From the NCBI GenBank assembly GCA_020025875.1, contig JAHHRI010000002.1, positions 9,378 to 73,377 on the forward strand: a stretch of DNA of 64,000 nucleotides, in the 5' to 3' direction. Source of the stretch: Alphaproteobacteria bacterium (GTDB lineage Bacteria > Pseudomonadota > Alphaproteobacteria > RF32 > CAG-239). Made by a program: the position numbers and the translations under genes. Positions 40,579 to 50,295 of this stretch are shown here, piece by piece. Numbering within the stretch: the first letter of the stretch is position 1; each line of letters starts with the position of its first letter. The notes under the pieces were generated by a model that saw only the letters and a list, made by a program, of their open reading frames with translations, did not search any database and was not told where the DNA came from.

Positions 40579-41577
40579 ATGAATATGGATGACAGCAACA
40601 TATTTTTTACTTCTCCGGTCGATGATGGACAAACGGGGATGCGCTTGGATCTTTTTTTACGGGAAAAGGTTCCTTCCATGTCGCGCGTCCGGTTGCAAAA
40701 ACTGATTGTCGGCGGCTGTGTCAGTTTGGACGACGATATCGTTACCGACAAAGATTTTAAGGTGCGGGCGGGGGACAGTTTTACCGTTTTCGTGCCACCG
40801 GCGGAAGCTGCCGAACCGGTGGCGGAAAATATCCCGCTTGACGTGGTTTTTGAAGATGAAGATTTGATTGTTGTCAACAAACCGGCAGGAATGACCGTGC
40901 ATCCGGCCCCCGGCGTCTATTGCGGCACGTTGGTCAACGCCTTGTTGTACCATTGCCGCGATTGTTTGTCTGGAGTGGGCGGGGTGAAGCGACCGGGGAT
41001 TGTTCACCGAATAGATAAAGACACGAGCGGCTTGTTGGTGGTTGCTAAAAACGATTTGGCGCATCAGGGGCTGGCGGCGCAGTTTTTTGAACACAGCATT
41101 GAACGTACTTATTATGCCGTGGTTTACGGCTGCCCGCAACAGACAGAGGGAACGATTGTCGGCAATATCGCCCGCAGCCGTTACGACCGCAAGAAAATGG
41201 CGCTGGTTGCCACCGGCGGCAAGCACGCGGTGACGCATTATCGTTGTTTGCAAACCGCAAACGGCGCCGTCAGTTTGCTGCAATGCCGGTTGGAAACCGG
41301 ACGCACTCATCAAATTCGGGTGCATATGGCGTCAATCGGTTGCAATCTGGTCGGCGACAAGCTTTATGAAAAGGCGGGCAAAAGTCGGATTGTCGGTCTG
41401 CCGGCGGCAACAAAGTCTTTTGTCAATGCTTTCCCGAGGCAGGCTCTGCATGCCGCCTCGCTTGGCTTTGTTCATCCCGTAAGTCGGCAGTTTTTGCAGT
41501 TCTCGGTTGATTTTCCTGCGGATATGCACCTACTTTTAGATACCTGTTTACTAAATTTAGGTACTTCTCTGAAATAA
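40579..41577 (+). CDS. rluD: Ribosomal large subunit pseudouridine synthase RluD-type
   Basis: 332 residues. The S4 RNA-binding domain (about 20-80, MRLDLFLREKVPSMSRVRLQKLI) precedes the RluA-class catalytic domain with IVNKPAGMTVHPAPG-like motif and HRIDKDTSGLLVVAK, where Asp146 is the catalytic residue. It converts specific uridines of 23S rRNA helix 69 to pseudouridine if it is a true RluD. The start has no clear Shine-Dalgarno. It is followed by rpoH after 74 bases. Confidence 0.93.
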   Translation: MNMDDSNIFFTSPVDDGQTGMRLDLFLREKVPSMSRVRLQKLIVGGCVSLDDDIVTDKDFKVRAGDSFTVFVPPAEAAEPVAENIPLDVVFEDEDLIVVNKPAGMTVHPAPGVYCGTLVNALLYHCRDCLSGVGGVKRPGIVHRIDKDTSGLLVVAKNDLAHQGLAAQFFEHSIERTYYAVVYGCPQQTEGTIVGNIARSRYDRKKMALVATGGKHAVTHYRCLQTANGAVSLLQCRLETGRTHQIRVHMASIGCNLVGDKLYEKAGKSRIVGLPAATKSFVNAFPRQALHAASLGFVHPVSRQFLQFSVDFPADMHLLLDTCLLNLGTSLK

Positions 41578-41651
41578 AAACCTGTTTTAAAACAAAATAA
41601 ACATTCGGATTAAAGTTTTTTTGATCGGAAAGATTTTGTTTTGAGGAGGAT

Positions 41652-42530
41652 ATGATGGAAAATCAAGTTTCGTTTGACGTGCAGGACTTTTCGCCGGAGA
41701 TCAATTTGTCGCGGTATTTGCAGAATATTAAGCGCTTTCCGATTTTGACCCAAGAGGAAGAATATGATTTGGCCAAGGAATATATCAGGACTCGCAATGC
41801 TCAAATATCTTATCGGTTGGTGACGTCGCATTTGCGTCTGGTGGTCAAAGTGGTATCAAAATTTCGCGGATACGGTCTGCCGACGGCGGAGATGATTTCC
41901 GAAGGCAATATCGGGCTGCTGTATGCGGTTGACAAGTTTGATCCGGATAAAGGCTTTCGCTTTTCCACCTATGCGTTGTGGTGGATACGTGCCGCCGTTC
42001 AGAAATATGTGCTCAACTCATGGTCGTTGGTAAAAATCGGCACGACGTCGGCGCAGAAAAAGCTCTTTTTTAATCTGCGCAAAGTTAAAAATCGGCTGAA
42101 TTTGACAGATGATCGGGAGATGTCGCAAGATGTGATTAAAACTATTGCCAATTCGCTTGACGTCAGCGTGCAGGAAGTAACCAGCATGAACAACCGCCTC
42201 AAAGCCCATGACGGTTCCTTAAACGTGCAGCTTGACACTTCGTCGGACAGCGGTTCTGAATTGCTTGATTTTATTGCGGACAGCAAGCCCAATCAGGAAG
42301 AATGGCTCAGTCGGGCGGAAACGTTTAATTATCGCAAAAAGTTGTTCAATCAGGCGCTTGGCAGCCTTAACCCGCGCGAAAAAGACATTTTATTCAAACG
42401 CCGGTTGTTTGAAAAGTCGATTACGCTTGACGATCTCAGTAAGTCTTATGCCATTTCCAAAGAGCGGGTGCGGCAAATTGAACTCAACTCCATTCGCAAA
42501 ATCAGAAAAGCGGTTGAGGTGCTGCAATAA
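41652..42530 (+). CDS. rpoH: RNA polymerase heat-shock sigma factor RpoH (sigma-32)
   Basis: 292 residues. Region 2 has SHLRLVVKVVSKFRGYGLP and GFRFSTYALWWIRAAVQKYV (-10 recognition). The RpoH box QKKLFFNLR (135-143) identifies sigma-32. Region 4 ends SKERVRQIELNSIRKIRKAV. It directs transcription of chaperone and protease genes. Start ATG has GAGGAGG upstream; a second ATG follows directly. Confidence 0.96.
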   Translation: MMENQVSFDVQDFSPEINLSRYLQNIKRFPILTQEEEYDLAKEYIRTRNAQISYRLVTSHLRLVVKVVSKFRGYGLPTAEMISEGNIGLLYAVDKFDPDKGFRFSTYALWWIRAAVQKYVLNSWSLVKIGTTSAQKKLFFNLRKVKNRLNLTDDREMSQDVIKTIANSLDVSVQEVTSMNNRLKAHDGSLNVQLDTSSDSGSELLDFIADSKPNQEEWLSRAETFNYRKKLFNQALGSLNPREKDILFKRRLFEKSITLDDLSKSYAISKERVRQIELNSIRKIRKAVEVLQ

Positions 42531-42568
42531 ACAAATTGAATCGGAGCGCAATGAGCGGAGGTTGACGG

Positions 42569-43183
42569 ATGATGAACAATGAGCAGGTCAAGGAGCGGAA
42601 CTTGTCCCCTGAAAACGGAAGCAGCCAAACCGGTCGGTACGGATATACCAAGCCGGACGATTATCCGAGCTGTATGTATGATGAAGAAACGGGGCTGCCG
42701 AGTTTTAACCTCTTTGAAGACCGTTTGATGATGGCGTTGATTAACGAAAGAGCGAAGAATCGGCGGATGCGGAAACAAAATATTGCGGTGATCGGTGTGG
42801 CTATTGAAAACTTTGCCGATTTTTCCGTGCCGTCCGTCCGCGCCGCGGTGATGCGCAAGACGGCGGAGCGCTTGACGGGGATTTTGCCGCCAAATCATAC
42901 CGTGGCTCGCGGCATCAACTATCCTTTTTGGATTATGATTCCTTCTCTGTCGACCGGAAAAGAGGCAGAAACATGGGTTGATAAAATAAGAGAGGCTCTC
43001 CGGCAGGAGGTTTCCGTTCGCGGGCAAGTGTATGGCTTACAATGTCGTTTCGGGGTCAGCCTTTTTGAACACGATCCGCAAGACACGGTAACGACTTTGG
43101 TCGGTAAGGCCATCGCTTCTTTGCAAAAAGCCGCTGCCGGTCATTGCGATGTTGTTTATTTTTTTGAGCTGGCTAAAGGTTAG
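42569..43183 (+). CDS. Degenerate GGDEF-domain protein, probably inactive
   Basis: 204 residues. The N-terminal tail is disordered. Then comes the fold of a diguanylate cyclase: DEETGLPSFNLFEDRLMMAL (like D-x-LTGL-x-NR), VIGVAIENFADF (like the first metal-binding strand) and, near the end, FGVSLFEHDPQDTVTTLVGKAIASLQKA (like GVA, DADxALYxAK). At the place of GGDEF the sequence reads RGINYPFWIMIPS, and the K-x-IND helix is absent. It therefore cannot be expected to make c-di-GMP and may bind a partner or a nucleotide. It is 39 bases after rpoH with GGAGG upstream; its end overlaps the convergent methyltransferase by 11 bases. Confidence 0.7.
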   Translation: MMNNEQVKERNLSPENGSSQTGRYGYTKPDDYPSCMYDEETGLPSFNLFEDRLMMALINERAKNRRMRKQNIAVIGVAIENFADFSVPSVRAAVMRKTAERLTGILPPNHTVARGINYPFWIMIPSLSTGKEAETWVDKIREALRQEVSVRGQVYGLQCRFGVSLFEHDPQDTVTTLVGKAIASLQKAAAGHCDVVYFFELAKG

Positions 43184-43907
43184 GCAGGCATTTACCGCGG
43201 CGGAGAACACTGTCGGCTGCTTCGGAATAGGAACCGTCTGCATTGTGAATGGTCAATCCGGAGAGAATCCTTGCCGGCGCTTTAGAATCTTTGCGCGCGG
43301 AAATTAATATGCGTTTGGCGGGTTGTCCCGCTTTTGAATAAAGCGGAATGACGGTAACGGCGCCTGCTTTGTTATGCAGCGCGGCAAGGGTTTCCGTCAG
43401 CGCTGCCGTGCGATTGATCATGTAGAAATATCCTTGCGGGCGCATCATTTTTAGGGCAAAGGCAATCCACGACGCCAAATTGAACTGCTGATAATTGTGG
43501 GCAAAGGCTTTGCCGATATTGGGGGACGGCATATCATGTTCGGCGTAGGGCGGGTTGGTGATAACATGATGAAAGCTGCAGTTGGCAATATTTGGCAGTG
43601 GTCGGCGAATGTCGCAATTAAGGTAATGCAAATTGCCAAAACCGTTGGCTTCGGCACTTAGGTTGGACAGTTCGCTCAGTTGGGGTTGAATTTCCAATCC
43701 GGTTATTTTGCAGTCAGGAAAGCGGTGGGCAAGACATAAAGAAACGGCACCGGTGCCCGAACCGATGTCCAAAATTTGTTCGTTCGGCGCCGCACGGCTG
43801 ACCAATGCCGACAAAAAAACGGCATCAATCGAGGCGCGGTACCCGTTGTCGGGCTGAAAAATCCGCACCTGTCGGTCAAGCAGGTAATCTTCGCTGTAAT
43901 CTACCAT
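43173..43907 (-). CDS. N6-adenine methyltransferase, TrmN6-like
   Basis: 244 residues, class I SAM fold. The N-terminus LLDRQVRIFQPDNGYRASIDAVFLSALV matches tRNA1(Val) A37 N6-methyltransferases. The SAM loop is ILDIGSGTGAVSLCLA, the acidic residue is in GLEIQPQL, and the catalytic NPPY is in HHVITNPPYAEHD. Family members methylate A37 of tRNA1(Val) or other RNA/DNA/protein targets; this group is the closest by eye. Convergent with the GGDEF-like gene, overlapping by 11 bases. Confidence 0.88.
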   Translation of the reverse strand: MVDYSEDYLLDRQVRIFQPDNGYRASIDAVFLSALVSRAAPNEQILDIGSGTGAVSLCLAHRFPDCKITGLEIQPQLSELSNLSAEANGFGNLHYLNCDIRRPLPNIANCSFHHVITNPPYAEHDMPSPNIGKAFAHNYQQFNLASWIAFALKMMRPQGYFYMINRTAALTETLAALHNKAGAVTVIPLYSKAGQPAKRILISARKDSKAPARILSGLTIHNADGSYSEAADSVLRRGKCLPNL

Positions 43908-43934
43908 CGTCTGTTGTTCCGCTTATTTGCACGA

Positions 43935-44243
43935 TTATTTTTTCGTTGCCCGTTCGGAGGCTTGCCGCAACGATCTGACGGCGCTGGCGGCAATGTTTAA
44001 GCTTGAGGCGGCATTGATGTCATCGCCGTTTAAATTTAAACGTCGCATACAAAGACGTAATGCTTCCTGAGCGGCAGTCCACTCGTCGGCTGAGAGTTTT
44101 CCGCTTTCCTGCCAGCCGTAGATTTCTCCCAGCATACAAGAATTGAGCCGGCCGGTTGTCGTCCGCGGGGTTTTGTCGATCGGCGTTGCGGCGCAGCCGA
44201 CAATCAGCAGAGAGGAAAGGACGGCGATTGTGGTTTTGAGCAT
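43935..44243 (-). CDS. Small lipoprotein, unknown
   Basis: 102 residues from the ATG after GGAGAAAACC; a frame extension adds ten charged residues and is unlikely. The lipobox is LLIVGC. The mature part has a second and third Cys (NSCMLGEIYG, LRLCMRRLN) and is helical (ADEWTAAQEALRLCM, ASSLNIAASAVRSLRQAS). Upstream of the methyltransferase by 27 bases on the same strand. No family recognised. Confidence 0.75.
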   Translation of the reverse strand: MLKTTIAVLSSLLIVGCAATPIDKTPRTTTGRLNSCMLGEIYGWQESGKLSADEWTAAQEALRLCMRRLNLNGDDINAASSLNIAASAVRSLRQASERATKK

Positions 44244-44362
44244 GGTTTTCTCCTTTGTTTTTTTTGTTTTCATCCAACTTAAGAAAATTTTGCAAAGATT
44301 AGGTTAACAAATAAAAATATCTTCAAAAATGTCATTTTTTGATAGATTTTTGCATTCTTCCA

Positions 44363-44371
44363 TGCTATAGG
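44363..44371 (+). promoter_or_regulatory. Candidate extended -10 promoter of nifJ
   Basis: TGCTATAGG matches the extended -10 pattern TGnTAtaaT loosely, 49 bases before the nifJ ATG. TTGATA lies 21 bases upstream, too far for a normal -35. Confidence 0.35.
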
Positions 44372-44419
44372 GAAAGCAGAAATTTTTTCTAACATGGTTA
44401 ACATTTACAAGGAAATAAA

Positions 44420-47400
44420 ATGTCAGAAGTGAAAATGAAAATGATGGACGGCAACGAGGCGGCTGCTTCGGTCGCTCATCGTATGAATGAAGTCTGCGTC
44501 ATTTACCCGATTACCCCGTCCTCGCCGATGGGCGAATGGGCTGACGCATGGTCTGCCGCCAAGCAGAAAAACTTGTGGGGTATTGTGCCGGAAGTGCAGG
44601 AAATGCAATCCGAGGCTGGTGCCGCCGGTGCCTGTCACGGTTCCGTACAGGCAGGCGCCCTGACCACAACCTTTACCGCTTCTCAGGGGCTGCTTTTGAT
44701 GATCCCCAATATGTACAAGATTGCCGGTGAGTTGTCTCCGTTTGTTATGCATGTGGCAGCCCGTTCGCTGGCTTATCATGCCCTGTCCATTTTCGGTGAT
44801 CATACCGACGTTATGAGCTGTCGCCAGACCGGTTTTGCCATGTTGGCTTCCAACTCGGTGCAGGAAGCTCACGATATGGCTGCAATCGCTCAGACTTCCA
44901 CCCTGCGTTCGCGCGTTCCGTTTATGCACTTCTTTGACGGGTTCCGCACCTCTCACGAAATTAAAAAGACAAAAGTGCTTTCCGATGATGATTTGAGAGC
45001 AATGTTGGAAGGCGTGGACTATGCTTTCAACGCCAAACACGCACTGCGTCCGGAAGCGCCGGTTGTTCGCGGTACCGCACAAAATCCCGATGTCTTTTTC
45101 CAAGGGCGCGAAGCTTGCAACCCTTATTATGATAAAGTGGAAGGCATTGTTCAGGAAGAAATGGACAAGTTCGCCAAAATTTCCGGTCGTCAGTATCGGG
45201 TTGTTGACTACACCGGCGCTGCCGATGCCGAACAGGTTATCGTGATTATGGGTTCTGGCGCCGAAACGGTTGAAGAAACAATCAGCTACCTGAACGACGA
45301 AGGCGCAAAGCTGGGCGTTTTGAAAGTTCATTTGTATCGTCCGTTCCCCGAAAAGTCTTTCCTGAAAGCCTTGCCGAAATCGGTTAAGGTGGTTTCCGTT
45401 TTGGATCGCACCAAGGAATCTGGTTCGATCGGTGAGCCGTTGTATCTTGACGTGGTTGCCACTTTGACACAGGCTTTTGCCAACGGCGAAATAGCCAATA
45501 TGCCGAAAATTGTCGGCGGACGCTATGGTTTGTCCTCCAAAGAGTTTACTCCGGGTATGGTTAAGGCCGTATTTGATAATGGTTTTGCCGCTCACCCGAT
45601 CAACGGTTTTGCCGTCGGCATTACCGATGACGTAACTCACAAATCTTTGGCTTTTGACGATTCAATCGATACCGAACCCAAAGATGTCGTCCGCGCGGTA
45701 TTTTATGGCTTGGGCGCAGACGGTACGGTCGGTGCCAATAAAAACTCAATCAAAATTATTGCCGAAGATGCCGGCAAATATGGTCAGGGCTATTTTGTTT
45801 ACGACTCTCGCAAATCGGGTTCCATGACCACTTCTCACTTGCGTTTTTCGGATAACCCGATTAAATCGGCTTATCTGATTAATAAAGCGGACTTTGTCGC
45901 CTGTCACCAGTTCCCGTTTATGAACAAGGTGGATATTTTGAAAATTGCTAAGCCGGGGGCGACCTTCCTGCTGAATGCACCTTATGATGCCAAAGAAGTA
46001 TGGAATCACCTGCCGATTGAAGTTCAGGAAGAAATTATTGCCAAAAAGCTGAACTTCTACAGCATCAACGCCATTGAGGTTGCGCGCGAAACTGGTATGG
46101 GACAGCGCATTAACACGGTTATGCAAACCTGTTTCTTCGCCATTTCCAATATCTTGCCCAAAGATGAGGCTATTGCGCAGATCAAAAACGCCATTAAGAA
46201 AACCTACAGCAAAAAAGGCGATGCCATTGTTCAGAAAAACTTTGCCGCGGTTGATGCCTCGCTTGCTCACCTGCACAAGGTGGAATATCCGTCTGAGGTT
46301 ACTTCGACTTTCCGTCGTCAGGCTCCCGTTCCTGCCAATGCGCCGGAGTTTGTTAAGAAACTGACGGCCGAGCTGATTGCCGACCGCGGTGACAAACTGC
46401 CCGTTTCGGCTTTTGGCGAAGTTGTCGACGGCACATGGCCGACAGGTACCACTCAATATGAAAAACGCTGCATTGCTACGGAAATTCCAGTTTGGGATCC
46501 TGCCGTCTGCATTCAATGCGGCAAGTGTTCTCTTGTTTGCCCGCACGGGGTTATCCGTATGAAGATCGCTTCTGAAGACGAATTGAAAAATGCCCCCGCC
46601 GGCTTTAAGTCTGCCGCCTATAAGGGTAAGGAATTTGCCGGCAAACAGTTTATCTGGCAAATGTCGCCGGAAGATTGTACCGGTTGCGGTATCTGCGTTT
46701 CTGCCTGTCCGGCAAAAAATAAGGCCGATCCGAGCAAAAAGGCAATCAATATGGAGCATATCGAAAACCATCTTGAGGAGCAGGTTGCCTGCTGGAATTT
46801 CTTTGAAAAACTGCCGTATGTCAAGCGCACGGAAGTTGCCAAAAATCTGCCCAAGACTACCCAGATGATTCAACCATTGTTTGAGTTCTCCGGTGCTTGC
46901 GCCGGTTGTGGCGAAACACCGTATGTTAAGTTGCTGACACAGTTGTTCGGTGACCGTATGGTGGTTGCCAATGCGACCGGTTGTTCCTCCATTTATTCCG
47001 GTAACTTGCCGACAACTCCTTATGCCAAAGACGAAAAAGGACATGGTCCGGCTTGGGCAAACTCGCTGTTTGAAGACAACGCGGAGTTTGGTTTGGGTAT
47101 GAGATTTTCGATTGATCAGCAAACGGCTTTTGCCAAAAAGCTGTTGGAAGATCAGAAAGATCAGATCGGCGCCGAACTGGTTGAAAAAATTCTGACCAAC
47201 CCACAGTCGACAGATGCCGAAATTGATGAACAGCGCGCCAATGTTAAGGCTTTGCGTGAAAAACTGGCAACGGTTGACAGCGAGGAAGCCAAACACCTGA
47301 ACGAACTGGCAGACTACCTGATTAAAAAGTCGGTATGGATTTTGGGCGGCGACGGCTGGGCTTATGATATCGGCTTCGGCGGTTTGGATCATGCCATTGC

Positions 47401-48001
47401 TTCCGGTAAAAACATCAATATTTTGGTTATGGATACGGGCGTTTATTCCAACACCGGTGGTCAGCAGTCTAAAGCGACTCCGATGGGCGCTTCCGCCAAA
47501 TTTGCTACTGCCGGTAAGGCACTGCCGAAGAAAGATCTTGGTATGATTGCCATGTCTTACGGCAATGTCTATGTGGCTCAAATTTCCGTTGGTGCCAACG
47601 ATATGCAGACGATTAAGGCTCTAAACGAGGCAGAAGCTTATGACGGTCCGTCTCTGATTATTGCTTACTCGCACTGTATTGCCCAAGGCTTTAACTTGGC
47701 TGACGGTTTGGAACACCAGAAAAATGCCGTTGAAACAGGAAGCTGGCCGCTTTATCGTTACAATCCGGAAAACGTTGATGCCGGTAAGGCGCCGTTGATG
47801 CTTGACTCTAAAGCACCGAGCAAGCCGTTGTCCGACTATATGTCGAACGAAACCCGTTTTCAGGTTGTTAACAAGATGAACCCCGAACGTTATGAAACTT
47901 TGCTCAACAGAGCTCAGGAAAACGTTAAGGAAAAACGCAGCTTGTTGGAACATATGGCAGAATACAAAGTCGAAGAAACAGATTCTCCGGCTGCGGAATA
48001 A
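44420..48001 (+). CDS. nifJ: Pyruvate:ferredoxin (flavodoxin) oxidoreductase
   Basis: 1193 residues, the full length of the single-chain enzyme. The start KMKMMDGNEAAASVAHRMNEVCVIYPITPSSPMGEWAD is the PFOR pyrimidine/TPP domain I. Two 4Fe-4S sites of ferredoxin type are CIQCGKCSLVCP (from residue 697) and CTGCGICVSACP (near 753). The third cluster and TPP domain show CAGCGETPYVKLL (near 826) and GGDGWAYDIGFGGLDH with Mg/TPP binding. It oxidises pyruvate to acetyl-CoA and CO2, reducing ferredoxin or flavodoxin, and is oxygen-sensitive in most hosts. Transcribed alone between a candidate promoter and a terminator. Confidence 0.97.
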   Translation: MSEVKMKMMDGNEAAASVAHRMNEVCVIYPITPSSPMGEWADAWSAAKQKNLWGIVPEVQEMQSEAGAAGACHGSVQAGALTTTFTASQGLLLMIPNMYKIAGELSPFVMHVAARSLAYHALSIFGDHTDVMSCRQTGFAMLASNSVQEAHDMAAIAQTSTLRSRVPFMHFFDGFRTSHEIKKTKVLSDDDLRAMLEGVDYAFNAKHALRPEAPVVRGTAQNPDVFFQGREACNPYYDKVEGIVQEEMDKFAKISGRQYRVVDYTGAADAEQVIVIMGSGAETVEETISYLNDEGAKLGVLKVHLYRPFPEKSFLKALPKSVKVVSVLDRTKESGSIGEPLYLDVVATLTQAFANGEIANMPKIVGGRYGLSSKEFTPGMVKAVFDNGFAAHPINGFAVGITDDVTHKSLAFDDSIDTEPKDVVRAVFYGLGADGTVGANKNSIKIIAEDAGKYGQGYFVYDSRKSGSMTTSHLRFSDNPIKSAYLINKADFVACHQFPFMNKVDILKIAKPGATFLLNAPYDAKEVWNHLPIEVQEEIIAKKLNFYSINAIEVARETGMGQRINTVMQTCFFAISNILPKDEAIAQIKNAIKKTYSKKGDAIVQKNFAAVDASLAHLHKVEYPSEVTSTFRRQAPVPANAPEFVKKLTAELIADRGDKLPVSAFGEVVDGTWPTGTTQYEKRCIATEIPVWDPAVCIQCGKCSLVCPHGVIRMKIASEDELKNAPAGFKSAAYKGKEFAGKQFIWQMSPEDCTGCGICVSACPAKNKADPSKKAINMEHIENHLEEQVACWNFFEKLPYVKRTEVAKNLPKTTQMIQPLFEFSGACAGCGETPYVKLLTQLFGDRMVVANATGCSSIYSGNLPTTPYAKDEKGHGPAWANSLFEDNAEFGLGMRFSIDQQTAFAKKLLEDQKDQIGAELVEKILTNPQSTDAEIDEQRANVKALREKLATVDSEEAKHLNELADYLIKKSVWILGGDGWAYDIGFGGLDHAIASGKNINILVMDTGVYSNTGGQQSKATPMGASAKFATAGKALPKKDLGMIAMSYGNVYVAQISVGANDMQTIKALNEAEAYDGPSLIIAYSHCIAQGFNLADGLEHQKNAVETGSWPLYRYNPENVDAGKAPLMLDSKAPSKPLSDYMSNETRFQVVNKMNPERYETLLNRAQENVKEKRSLLEHMAEYKVEETDSPAAE

Positions 48002-48015
48002 GCCTTGCTTTGACA

Positions 48016-48054
48016 GCACAAAAAAGCACCTCTGACGAGGTGCTTTTTTTGTGC
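48016..48054 (+). terminator. Rho-independent terminator after nifJ
   Basis: GCACAAAAAAGCACCTC pairs with GAGGTGCTTTTTTTGTGC around TGAC. It begins 14 bases after the nifJ stop. Confidence 0.92.
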
Positions 48055-48241
48055 AGACGGCACCCATCTGTTCTAACGGAAAATATTGATAAAGAAAAAA
48101 CGTGTTTTATGCTTTTGTTTTACAAAGCTTAGGTTGCGCTTGCCGTAGTGCTTTTCTTGAGAAGATGAGATTTTTAAAGCTTTACAAACACTTTTTCGCA
48201 AGGCATAATGAAAAACATAAAACTTATGGAGTGTAGAGGGC

Positions 48242-49402
48242 ATGGAAGGCGCCGTATGTCTGCATAACGCAACCATCTATACCGGTTTTTCGGTGATGAA
48301 AAACTGTGCAATTTATGTCAAAAATGGCAAAATTGCCGATGTTTATAATGAAAAGAGATTTCAGCAAAAAAAATTTTCTCCCAAAGTGAGAATTATTGAT
48401 ATGTGCGGAGCCAATATTGTTCCGGGGTTTATTGATACACATATTCACGGCAGCGGGGGGTTTAGCACCGACGATATGACCGCCGAATCTATTCTCGGAT
48501 TGTCGGAATTTTTGGCAGGTTTTGGGGTGTCGGCCTTTATCCCGACCATCAGCGCCACGCCGGAAGCCGAGTTGATGAAAAAAATTAAAGCCGTTGTGAA
48601 AGCCATGGGGAAAGAAAAAGGCGCGCGGATCTTGGGGATTCATCTGGAAGGGCCGTTTTTATCACCGGCACGGATCGGTGGACAGCCTGCCGAGGGGATT
48701 TCGCCGGTCGATTTGCCGTTGATGGAGCGAATCTATAAGGCGGCTAAAGGAAAAATCATCAACATGACGGTGGCGCCGGAGTTGAAAAATATGCGCGAAT
48801 TGGCGCTTTACTGCATTGAACGCAACATTATTTTGCAAGCAGGGCACACCGATGCAACCTACGAACAGATGATTGAGGGGATGCAGGTGAATATTGTGCA
48901 CCTGACGCATATGTTTAATGCCATGAGACCGTTGCACCACAGAGAGCCGGGGGTGGTCGGCGCAGGACTGATACATCGGGAAATTTCCTGTGAATTTATC
49001 GGCGACGGCGTGCATACCAATCCCAACCTGATAAAGCTTTTGATACAGAGCAAAACGGCGGATAAGCTGGTGCTGATTACCGATGCGCTGAAATATGCTC
49101 AGGTAACGCCGCCGGCAGATGCCGACTTCTATTTTGACAAATGTTTCAAACGTAAGCTTGATGAGGTGATTATCGGGTCCGGCATAACCATGCTTGATGG
49201 TTTTCGCAATTTGATTGCCTACGGCGTTTCGCCCGAAGATGCGGTGCGGATGGCCGCGGTTAATCCGGCGCGGATTATGCAACAAAGCGAGCGCGGGACA
49301 CTTGTCCCCGGCCGCGTGGCAGACTTAAACATTATGGACAAGAACTTTAACCTGATTGACAGCATGATCGGCGGCAATTTTGTACGGGAGAAAAAAATAT
49401 GA
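48242..49402 (+). CDS. nagA: N-acetylglucosamine-6-phosphate deacetylase
   Basis: 386 residues. Amidohydrolase motifs: [13 protein letters not shown] (His67, His69), [11 protein letters not shown] (metal Glu), [26 protein letters not shown] and LITDALK (catalytic Asp). It removes acetate from GlcNAc-6-P in the cytoplasm. It overlaps nagB by 4 bases, so the two steps that feed amino sugars (from recycled wall or host mucin glycans) into glycolysis are coupled. No PTS transporter or NagC/NagR regulator is adjacent. Confidence 0.95.
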   Translation: MEGAVCLHNATIYTGFSVMKNCAIYVKNGKIADVYNEKRFQQKKFSPKVRIIDMCGANIVPGFIDTHIHGSGGFSTDDMTAESILGLSEFLAGFGVSAFIPTISATPEAELMKKIKAVVKAMGKEKGARILGIHLEGPFLSPARIGGQPAEGISPVDLPLMERIYKAAKGKIINMTVAPELKNMRELALYCIERNIILQAGHTDATYEQMIEGMQVNIVHLTHMFNAMRPLHHREPGVVGAGLIHREISCEFIGDGVHTNPNLIKLLIQSKTADKLVLITDALKYAQVTPPADADFYFDKCFKRKLDEVIIGSGITMLDGFRNLIAYGVSPEDAVRMAAVNPARIMQQSERGTLVPGRVADLNIMDKNFNLIDSMIGGNFVREKKI

Positions 49403-50205
49403 GAGTGATTATTAAAAAAGATTATGACGCTTGTTCTTTGTGGGCGGCAAATTATGTGGCGTATAAAATTAAATCTTTCCGTCCGACAAGGGAAAAGCCT
49501 TTTGTATTGGGGCTGCCCACCGGTTCGACGCCGCTGGGAATGTACCGACTGCTGATTGAAATGGTGAAAGAAGGGAAACTTTCGTTTGCCAATGTGGTCA
49601 CTTTTAACATGGACGAATATATCGGCTTGCCGCCGGCACATCCCCAAAGCTATCACTATTTTATGGAAGATCATTTTTTCAGACATATTGATATTCGCCC
49701 CGAAAACATCAATTTGTTAAACGGAATGACGCGCGACTTTGGTAAGGAATGTGCGGAATATGAGGAAAAAATCCGTAAATACGGCAAGATACATCTGTTT
49801 ATCGGCGGGGTTGGCGAGGACGGGCATATTGCCTTTAACGAACCGGGATCGTCACTGGCATCGCGCACCCGCGTTAAAACGCTGACACGCGATACGATTA
49901 AGGCAAATTCCCGCTTTTTTGAAGGAGACGAAAGCCAAGTGCCGACCATGGCGCTAACTGTCGGCGTGGGGACGATTATGGATGCGGAAGAAGTGATGAT
50001 TCTTGCCACCGGCGCTAAAAAAGCGCGCGCCTTGCGCCATGCGATTGAGTGCGGTGTTAATCATATGTGGCCGGTCAGTATGCTGCAAATGCACCGCTAT
50101 GGGATCATTGTTTGTGATGAGCCGGCGGTCAGCGAATTGAAATCGGACAGCGTGCAATATTTTAAGGACATCGAAAGCCGGAAAATGCCGCCACGCGGCA
50201 GCTGA
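49399..50205 (+). CDS. nagB: Glucosamine-6-phosphate deaminase
   Basis: 268 residues, close to E. coli NagB (266). Phosphate site [15 protein letters not shown], general base in [10 protein letters not shown] (Asp72), and catalytic [18 protein letters not shown] (Asp141, His143, Glu148, numbering as in E. coli). It converts GlcN-6-P to fructose-6-P and ammonia. Coupled to nagA. Confidence 0.97.
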   Translation: MRVIIKKDYDACSLWAANYVAYKIKSFRPTREKPFVLGLPTGSTPLGMYRLLIEMVKEGKLSFANVVTFNMDEYIGLPPAHPQSYHYFMEDHFFRHIDIRPENINLLNGMTRDFGKECAEYEEKIRKYGKIHLFIGGVGEDGHIAFNEPGSSLASRTRVKTLTRDTIKANSRFFEGDESQVPTMALTVGVGTIMDAEEVMILATGAKKARALRHAIECGVNHMWPVSMLQMHRYGIIVCDEPAVSELKSDSVQYFKDIESRKMPPRGS

Positions 50206-50295
50206 TTGTCGGAGTGAAAATGCCGCCGTTTTTTGCTCTTGCCAAGCGTTGTTTTTTTTCTTATATTTCATGCAAATACTAAGGGAAGAACAAAA

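Noticed and set aside
45746..47581. A 611-codon open frame on the minus strand inside nifJ (and another of 405 codons at 44423-45640)
   Set aside because: Both are fully antisense to the pyruvate:ferredoxin oxidoreductase, have no ribosome binding site and read as low-complexity His/Arg/Asn-rich protein, as expected from antisense reading of a codon-biased gene.
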